NCBI RefSeq assembly: GCF_002968335.2
Contig: NZ_CP134398.1
Span: forward strand, 1,860,001 to 1,924,000
DNA length: 64,000 bases
Direction: 5' to 3'
DNA from: Mycobacterium sp. ITM-2016-00316
Lineage (GTDB): Bacteria > Actinomycetota > Actinomycetes > Mycobacteriales > Mycobacteriaceae
Positions 59,853-64,000 of the stretch are shown here, piece by piece. Positions within the stretch are counted from its first letter, which is position 1, and every line of letters starts with the position of its first letter. The notes under the pieces are model-generated. The model saw nothing but the letters and a program-made list of their open reading frames with translations, made no database searches and was not told the origin of the DNA. A program made the translations under genes and the position numbers.

Positions 59853-60613
59853 AACTGGATTTCGCACTGCGTTCGTGCGGTCTGCACGGGCACGCGACGT
59901 TCGCCCCGGACGAGACCGCACTCGCCGACCGGCTGCGTGTCGACACGCCGGTCGGGGAGGCATGGCGCTGCCTGCGGTGTGAGACGTTCGTCGTCGGGGC
60001 GCCCCGTGGACGCGGGCCCGCCGACACCGCCCCCGAGGTGCCGCGCGGACGGTTGCTGCGCGACCGGACACTGATGCGCCTGCTCGCGGTGGAGCGGGTG
60101 ATCCGCGCGCTGGTCATCCTGCTGGTGGCCGCCGGGGTGTTCACTCTGCGCAGATCTCACACGGAGCTGCAGCAGAAGTTCGAAGCCGAGCTCCCGTTGA
60201 TTCGGCCGTTGAGTGACCAGATCGGCTGGAACCTCGACGATTCCAAGATCGTCCAGCACATCGGCGAGGCCTTCACCCTGTCCGAGACCACGCTGCTGTG
60301 GATCGCCATCGGGTTGATCGCCTATGCCGTGATCGAGCTCGTCGAGGCGGTCGGGCTGTGGTCGATGAAACGCTGGGGCGAGTATTTCGCGGTGGTCGCG
60401 ACGAGTGCCTTTCTGCCGCTGGAGATCTACGAGCTGACCGAGAAGGTGACCACGCTGCGGCTGCTGGCGGTGCTGATCAATATCGTTGCGGTGGTGTGGC
60501 TGTTGTGGAGTAAGCGGCTGTTCGGGCTCAACGGCGGCGGGCAGGCTTACCTTGCCGAGCATCACACCGAGAGCCTGCTCAGCGTCGAGCGTGCGGGCCT
60601 CGACAAAGGTTGA
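59849..60613 (+). CDS. DUF2127 membrane protein with N-terminal zinc-like motif
   Basis: The 254-residue protein has an N-terminal segment with Cys10, His13 or His15, and CLRC (41-44), which can bind zinc. Four hydrophobic helices follow in the DUF2127 region (VIRALVILLVAAGVF, LLWIAIGLIAYAVIELVEAVGLW, YFAVVATSAFLPLEIYELTE, LLAVLINIVAVVWLLW). The function is unknown. The GTG start overlaps the MoeY stop, suggesting a shared operon and perhaps a membrane anchor for its activity. Confidence 0.82.
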   Translation: MKLDFALRSCGLHGHATFAPDETALADRLRVDTPVGEAWRCLRCETFVVGAPRGRGPADTAPEVPRGRLLRDRTLMRLLAVERVIRALVILLVAAGVFTLRRSHTELQQKFEAELPLIRPLSDQIGWNLDDSKIVQHIGEAFTLSETTLLWIAIGLIAYAVIELVEAVGLWSMKRWGEYFAVVATSAFLPLEIYELTEKVTTLRLLAVLINIVAVVWLLWSKRLFGLNGGGQAYLAEHHTESLLSVERAGLDKG

Positions 60614-62059
60614 TCACAGCGCGTCGCGGGCGTACTGCCGGACAGCCGATTTGGCGACCTTGCCGTTACTGGTCAGCGGTAATTCCGCGACGAAGTGCAC
60701 ATGCCGGGGCCGCTTGAATCCGGCCAGATGCGCCCGCACATGGGCGATCAGCTCATCGACGGTCGGCTGCGTCGGGCCGGGCACCACCACCGCACAGATG
60801 GCCTCGCCCCAGTACTCGTCGGGCACGCCGACCACGGCGGCCTGCTCGACGCCCGGATGCAGGGAGAGTACGTCTTCCACTTCTCGCGAGGACACGTTCT
60901 CGCCGCCGGTGATGATGACGTCCTTGAGGCGGTCGGTCACCACGAGACGTCCGCTGTCATCGATGTACCCGGCGTCGCCGGTGTGCAGCCAGCCGTCGAC
61001 GGTCGCCGGCCCGCCGGGCCAGTACTGTGCGGCGACCTGCGCGCCGCGGACCAGGATCTCGCCGTCGGGGGCGATCCGGATGCTCACCTCGTCGTGCGGA
61101 CGGCCCGCGCTGCGCAGCACCGCGGGATCCTCGGAGCGGTGATCGGACGGGCCGAGAAAGGTGATGTTGCCGCCGGTTTCGGTCATCCCGTAGCCCTGGT
61201 GGAATCCGACGCCGAGTCGCTCGACGGCACGGCGTAACAGATCGGCCGGTATGGCCGCGGAGCCGTAGGAGATATCGCGCAGGGTCAGCAGCTCCGCGGG
61301 GACATCCTCCAGATGCGCCAGCAGGCTGTGCAGCATCGTCGGGGCCAGCGAACACGAGGTCACGCCATGGGTGTTGACCGCCGCGACGAAGGCGTCGGGC
61401 CGGAATGCGGGCACCGGCAACACCGTGGATGCCGCGCTGTGGTGCACCAGCATGTTGTAGCCGGCGACATGGCACATGGGGAAGGGCAGCAGGTAGACCC
61501 CGCCCGCGCGCACCGAGCGGCCGGCGACCGTACCGCGCACCGCGGTGGTGATGGAGCGGTGGGTGTGCAGCACCGCCTTGGGCGCGCCGGTGGACCCGCT
61601 GGTGAACAGCAGCCACGCCGCGTCATCGGGCTGTACCGCGACATCCGGGGCCGTCGCCGAAAGTTGTTGCCACTCCGGTCCGTCGAAGGACATCAGTGCC
61701 TCGACCGTGCCGGCGAGTGGTTCCAGATAGCGGGCGTCGCCCAGCACGACCGCGGGCTGAATCCGGCGCAGCTGGTCGAGGTGCTCGGAGACGCTGAGCC
61801 GCTGATTGACCAGCGTGAGGATGCGGCCGCTGCGTGGCACCGCGTAGTACAGCCGGGCGTAGTCGGCGCTGTTGTCGGCGAGGACCGCGATGCGGTCACC
61901 GGGCCGGCTGCGGTCGGTGATCCAGGACGCCCGCTCGCGCACCTGAGAGTCGAACTGGGCGAACGAGACTGCCGTGCCGTCCGTGGAAATGAGCGCAGCA
62001 CGATCCGGCGCGACGCCGGCCGCGGCGGTCACCAGGTCGTGGATACGGGCGATGGTCAT
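60614..62059 (-). CDS. Acyl-CoA synthetase (AMP-binding)
   Basis: The 481-residue protein has LLFTSGSTGAPKAVLHTHRS, GYGMTETGGNITFL, DGWLHTGDAGYIDDSGRL and the hinge RLKDVIITGGENVSSREVE. These are the four signature regions of acyl-CoA ligases. The C-terminal Lys is in LTSNGKVAK. It joins CoA to a fatty or aromatic acid; the substrate is not known. It ends directly next to the DUF2127 gene stop. It lies 30 bases after the TetR gene on the same strand, which suggests TetR regulates it. Confidence 0.9.
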   Translation of the reverse strand: MTIARIHDLVTAAAGVAPDRAALISTDGTAVSFAQFDSQVRERASWITDRSRPGDRIAVLADNSADYARLYYAVPRSGRILTLVNQRLSVSEHLDQLRRIQPAVVLGDARYLEPLAGTVEALMSFDGPEWQQLSATAPDVAVQPDDAAWLLFTSGSTGAPKAVLHTHRSITTAVRGTVAGRSVRAGGVYLLPFPMCHVAGYNMLVHHSAASTVLPVPAFRPDAFVAAVNTHGVTSCSLAPTMLHSLLAHLEDVPAELLTLRDISYGSAAIPADLLRRAVERLGVGFHQGYGMTETGGNITFLGPSDHRSEDPAVLRSAGRPHDEVSIRIAPDGEILVRGAQVAAQYWPGGPATVDGWLHTGDAGYIDDSGRLVVTDRLKDVIITGGENVSSREVEDVLSLHPGVEQAAVVGVPDEYWGEAICAVVVPGPTQPTVDELIAHVRAHLAGFKRPRHVHFVAELPLTSNGKVAKSAVRQYARDAL

Positions 62060-62089
62060 GTGCCGGTGACGTTACGCACCCGGCGGGGT

Positions 62090-62671
62090 TCAGTCGGTGT
62101 CGGGCAGGATCAGCGAGAGCATGGTGTCGAGCCTGTCGGCCATCGCGTGGTAGCTCATCCCGTTGGTCTGCACCTGCAGCAGGGCGCCCCAGAACAGGGT
62201 TTCCACGGCGTCCAGCACCTCCGGCCAGGCGCCCATCCCGAGGGCGGCGGCGGTCCGGCGGTGCACTTCGGCGGCGACCCGGGCGCGCACCCCGGCCACC
62301 GCGTCGTCGCCGTCGCGCAGCAGTGCCCGCGCGCAGGCCGAGGCCAGCAAGGGTTCGTCGGCGAGCACCAGCGTCACGGCGCGCAACTGGGCGCTGACCC
62401 GGGCGCCCGCACCGGCACGGGGATCGATGGTCAGCGGCAGCTCGTACACCCGATTGAGGTACAGCTCGGCGAACATCGCGTCGATGGACGGAAAGTGCGC
62501 GGACACGGTGGACGGTGCGACCCGGGCCCTGGCGGCCAGTTCGGCGATGGACAGTTCGGCTCGTGCGTCGAGGATCGCCGCGGCCGCGCCGAACACCTGG
62601 CGGTGGGTGTGCTTGCGGCGGTACGCCGGATCCTGCAGATAGGTGACTTCAGCCACCACTGGGCTGGACAT
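62090..62671 (-). CDS. TetR-family regulator of the fprB/ligase locus
   Basis: The 193-residue protein has the TetR helix-turn-helix AELSIAELAARARVAPSTVSAHFPSIDAMFAEL. Its start (ATG 62671) lies within the palindrome GGACATGTGTCC (62666-62677), so binding would block its own translation start region and transcription. An identical-core site lies before the divergent fprB-like gene. It also precedes the ligase gene by 30 bases. It is thus the likely local controller of both. Confidence 0.87.
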   Translation of the reverse strand: MSSPVVAEVTYLQDPAYRRKHTHRQVFGAAAAILDARAELSIAELAARARVAPSTVSAHFPSIDAMFAELYLNRVYELPLTIDPRAGAGARVSAQLRAVTLVLADEPLLASACARALLRDGDDAVAGVRARVAAEVHRRTAAALGMGAWPEVLDAVETLFWGALLQVQTNGMSYHAMADRLDTMLSLILPDTD

Positions 62672-62677
62672 GTGTCC
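62666..62677. promoter_or_regulatory. TetR operator, site 1 (GGACA-N2-TGTCC)
   Basis: GGACATGTGTCC is a perfect 12-base palindrome apart from the central two bases. It spans the TetR start codon. The same GGACA-N2-TGTCC core recurs at 62808. The pair of equal palindromes in one divergent gap is strong support for a single dimeric regulator. Confidence 0.65.
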
Positions 62678-62807
62678 AAGGTATAGCGGTAGCCGAAGAT
62701 TGGCAACATCAGCTCCCAAGACGCCATTGAAGAGCAATTATATGCCAACAACTCTCTGGCCGCGGCCTGAGAAGGTGGAAGACCGCTCCGATTCACTTAG
62801 GTCAATC

Positions 62808-62819
62808 GGACAAGTGTCC
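62808..62819. promoter_or_regulatory. TetR operator, site 2 (before fprB-like gene)
   Basis: GGACAAGTGTCC lies 43 bases upstream of the fprB-like ATG and 142 bases from site 1. It differs from site 1 in one central base only. Its position around the probable promoter fits repression of the ferredoxin reductase gene. Confidence 0.65.
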
Positions 62820-62862
62820 AGTATTCTGGGAAGAGTTCCGATGCCGAGCCGAGGGGGATGTC

Positions 62863-64000
62863 ATGGCCTACGTGATCACGCAGAATTGCTGCAAGGACGC
62901 CAGCTGTGTACCGGTGTGCCCGGTCGACTGCATCCGGCCGGTGGGCGCGTCCGCGGCGGACATGCTCTACATCGACCCGGAATCCTGCATCGACTGCGGA
63001 GCCTGCTTCGACGAATGCCCCGTCGGCGCGATCCACTACGAGGAGGACCTGCCGGCCGGGCAGGAGCGTTTCAAGGACATCAACGCCGCCTACTTCGCGC
63101 GCCATCCGCTGGAACCGGACACCTCCGCGCCACCCGCGTCCCGCCAGGGTGTCACGCCAGGAGATCTGCGGATCGCCGTGGTGGGCGCGGGTCCGGCGGC
63201 CTGCTACGCCGCGGCCGAACTGATCGCCGTCGACGGGGTCCAGGTGAACCTGTTCGAACGGCTACCCACCCCGTTCGGACTGATCCGCGCCGGCGTCGCA
63301 CCCGATCACCAGCACACCAAAGCGGTGGTCGGCATCTTCGAGCGCATCTTCGCCAACCCGCGGTTCGGCTGCCACCTCGGCGTCGAGATCGGCCGCGACC
63401 TCACCCACGAGGACCTGCTCGCACACCATCATGCGGTGATCTACGCGGTCGGTGCGGCGACCAGCCGCGAACTCGGCGTCCCGGGAGAGGATCTGCCGGG
63501 CAGTCATCCGGCCGCCGACTTCGTCGGCTGGTACAACGGGCATCCCGATCATGCCGACCGCACATTCGATCTGGGCACCGAGCGAGCGGTGATCGTCGGC
63601 AACGGAAACGTGGCCCTCGATGTCGCCCGGGTGCTGCTTATGGATCAGCAGGCGCTCGGTGCAACCGATATCGCCGAGCACGCACTGGAAGCGCTGCGTG
63701 ACAACAGAATCCGGGAGGTGGTGATTCTGGGCCGCAGAGGTGTGGCCGACGCGGCGTTCTCGGTGGGCGAGTTCCTGGCGCTGGGCCAGCTCGACGGTGT
63801 CGACGTGATCATCGACGGACCGCTGGAAGACCCGGTCGATGACACCGACCTGTGGGCCACTCTGAAACTCAAGATCGCGCGCGAGTACGCGCAGCGCCCG
63901 GCCACTCCGGGGAACAAGCGGATCGTGTTCCGGTTCATGAGCACCCCGGTGGAGATCGTCGGCGACGAGAGGGTGCATGCGCTGCGGGTGAGCGACGGTG
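62863..64000 (+). CDS. fprB: FprB-like ferredoxin/ferredoxin-NADP reductase (cut at right edge)
   Basis: The start ATG at 62863 follows GAGGGGG, and the frame is open to the last base, so about 379 residues are seen. The first 60 residues are a 7Fe-type ferredoxin domain (CCKDASCVPVCPVDC and CIDCGACFDECPVG). Next comes an FAD domain (VVGAGPAACYAAAELI) and the NADP motif region (IVGNGNVALDVARVLL). It should move electrons between NADPH and ferredoxins, for example to P450 enzymes. The C-terminus lies beyond the window. Confidence 0.9.
   Translation, partial: MAYVITQNCCKDASCVPVCPVDCIRPVGASAADMLYIDPESCIDCGACFDECPVGAIHYEEDLPAGQERFKDINAAYFARHPLEPDTSAPPASRQGVTPGDLRIAVVGAGPAACYAAAELIAVDGVQVNLFERLPTPFGLIRAGVAPDHQHTKAVVGIFERIFANPRFGCHLGVEIGRDLTHEDLLAHHHAVIYAVGAATSRELGVPGEDLPGSHPAADFVGWYNGHPDHADRTFDLGTERAVIVGNGNVALDVARVLLMDQQALGATDIAEHALEALRDNRIREVVILGRRGVADAAFSVGEFLALGQLDGVDVIIDGPLEDPVDDTDLWATLKLKIAREYAQRPATPGNKRIVFRFMSTPVEIVGDERVHALRVSDG

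Noticed and set aside
1..64000. CRISPR array
   Set aside because: No series of equally spaced identical repeats with unique spacers was seen. The tandem and palindromic repeats noted have two or three units only.

Overview
The window reads as chromosomal DNA of a fast-growing mycobacterium (Mycolicibacterium/Mycobacterium type). It is very GC-rich, with third-position GC bias in nearly every gene. It carries the mycobactin lipid-tail genes mbtL-mbtM-mbtN facing mbtK, as in M. tuberculosis Rv1344-Rv1347c, with a good IdeR-box match. It also has counterparts of Rv1354c (GGDEF-EAL), Rv1355c (MoeY) and Rv1357c (EAL), a secreted AroQ chorismate mutase, a DUF7159 protein and an LmeA/DUF2993 protein. 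No species is claimed.

Layout. 1-5 kb: an edge-cut HNH-type nuclease gene, two unrecognised mycobacterial proteins, an NrtR-like gene remnant, a VapBC pair and a hypothetical. 5-11 kb: a DUF7159 membrane protein, a small protein coupled to a 1030-residue two-ATPase (AAA plus HerA/FtsK-like) protein, and an MscS channel. 11-14.6 kb: a three-subunit PaoABC-like molybdenum hydroxylase. 14.6-21.7 kb: a ribbon-helix-helix/Doc toxin-antitoxin pair, prfC, YceI, sulfatase, LmeA-like and AbiEi-like genes. 21.9-28.2 kb: D-aminoacylase with chorismate mutase, then a complete N-acetylglucosamine uptake and catabolism locus (nagE, EIIA, nagB, nagA). 28-36.5 kb: DUF2237, patatin, the mycobactin tail cluster, and a DUF190-crcB-crcB fluoride operon. 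36.5-45.4 kb: a giant SARP/AAA regulator, acyltransferase with divergent TetR, hemerythrin, phosphoglucomutase and an MFS exporter. Two copies of a palindromic repeat sit at 39.8 and 41.6 kb.

At 45.4-50.5 kb a roughly 5-kb genomic island is inserted in tRNA-Ala(GGC). It is bounded by 47-bp perfect direct repeats of the tRNA 3' half, and each end is followed by a hairpin terminator. Its integrase is decayed. The cargo is a 35-residue Cys/His peptide gene, a cytoplasmic trypsin-like protease with an intact His-Asp-Ser triad, an HEPN-like protein (R-x4-H motif), and a PIN(DUF4411)/Xre-ImmA toxin-antitoxin pair. The peptide, protease and HEPN group is my best candidate for an undescribed (defence-like) system; the small-protein/double-ATPase pair at 6.3-10 kb is the second.

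50.7-64 kb: c-di-GMP enzymes (EAL, then GAF-GGDEF-EAL), a methyltransferase, a dienelactone hydrolase, TetR, P450, the ThiF-nitroreductase fusion MoeY, a DUF2127 protein, an acyl-CoA ligase, a TetR, and an edge-cut FprB-like ferredoxin-NADP reductase. The last TetR gene and fprB share the same 12-bp palindrome, suggesting one regulator controls both.

Tight ATGA/GTGA/TAATG stop-start overlaps define most operons: vapBC, paoABC, rhh-doc, EIIA-nagB, mbtLMN, crcB-crcB-DUF190, pgm-MFS, Xre-DUF4411 and moeY-DUF2127.
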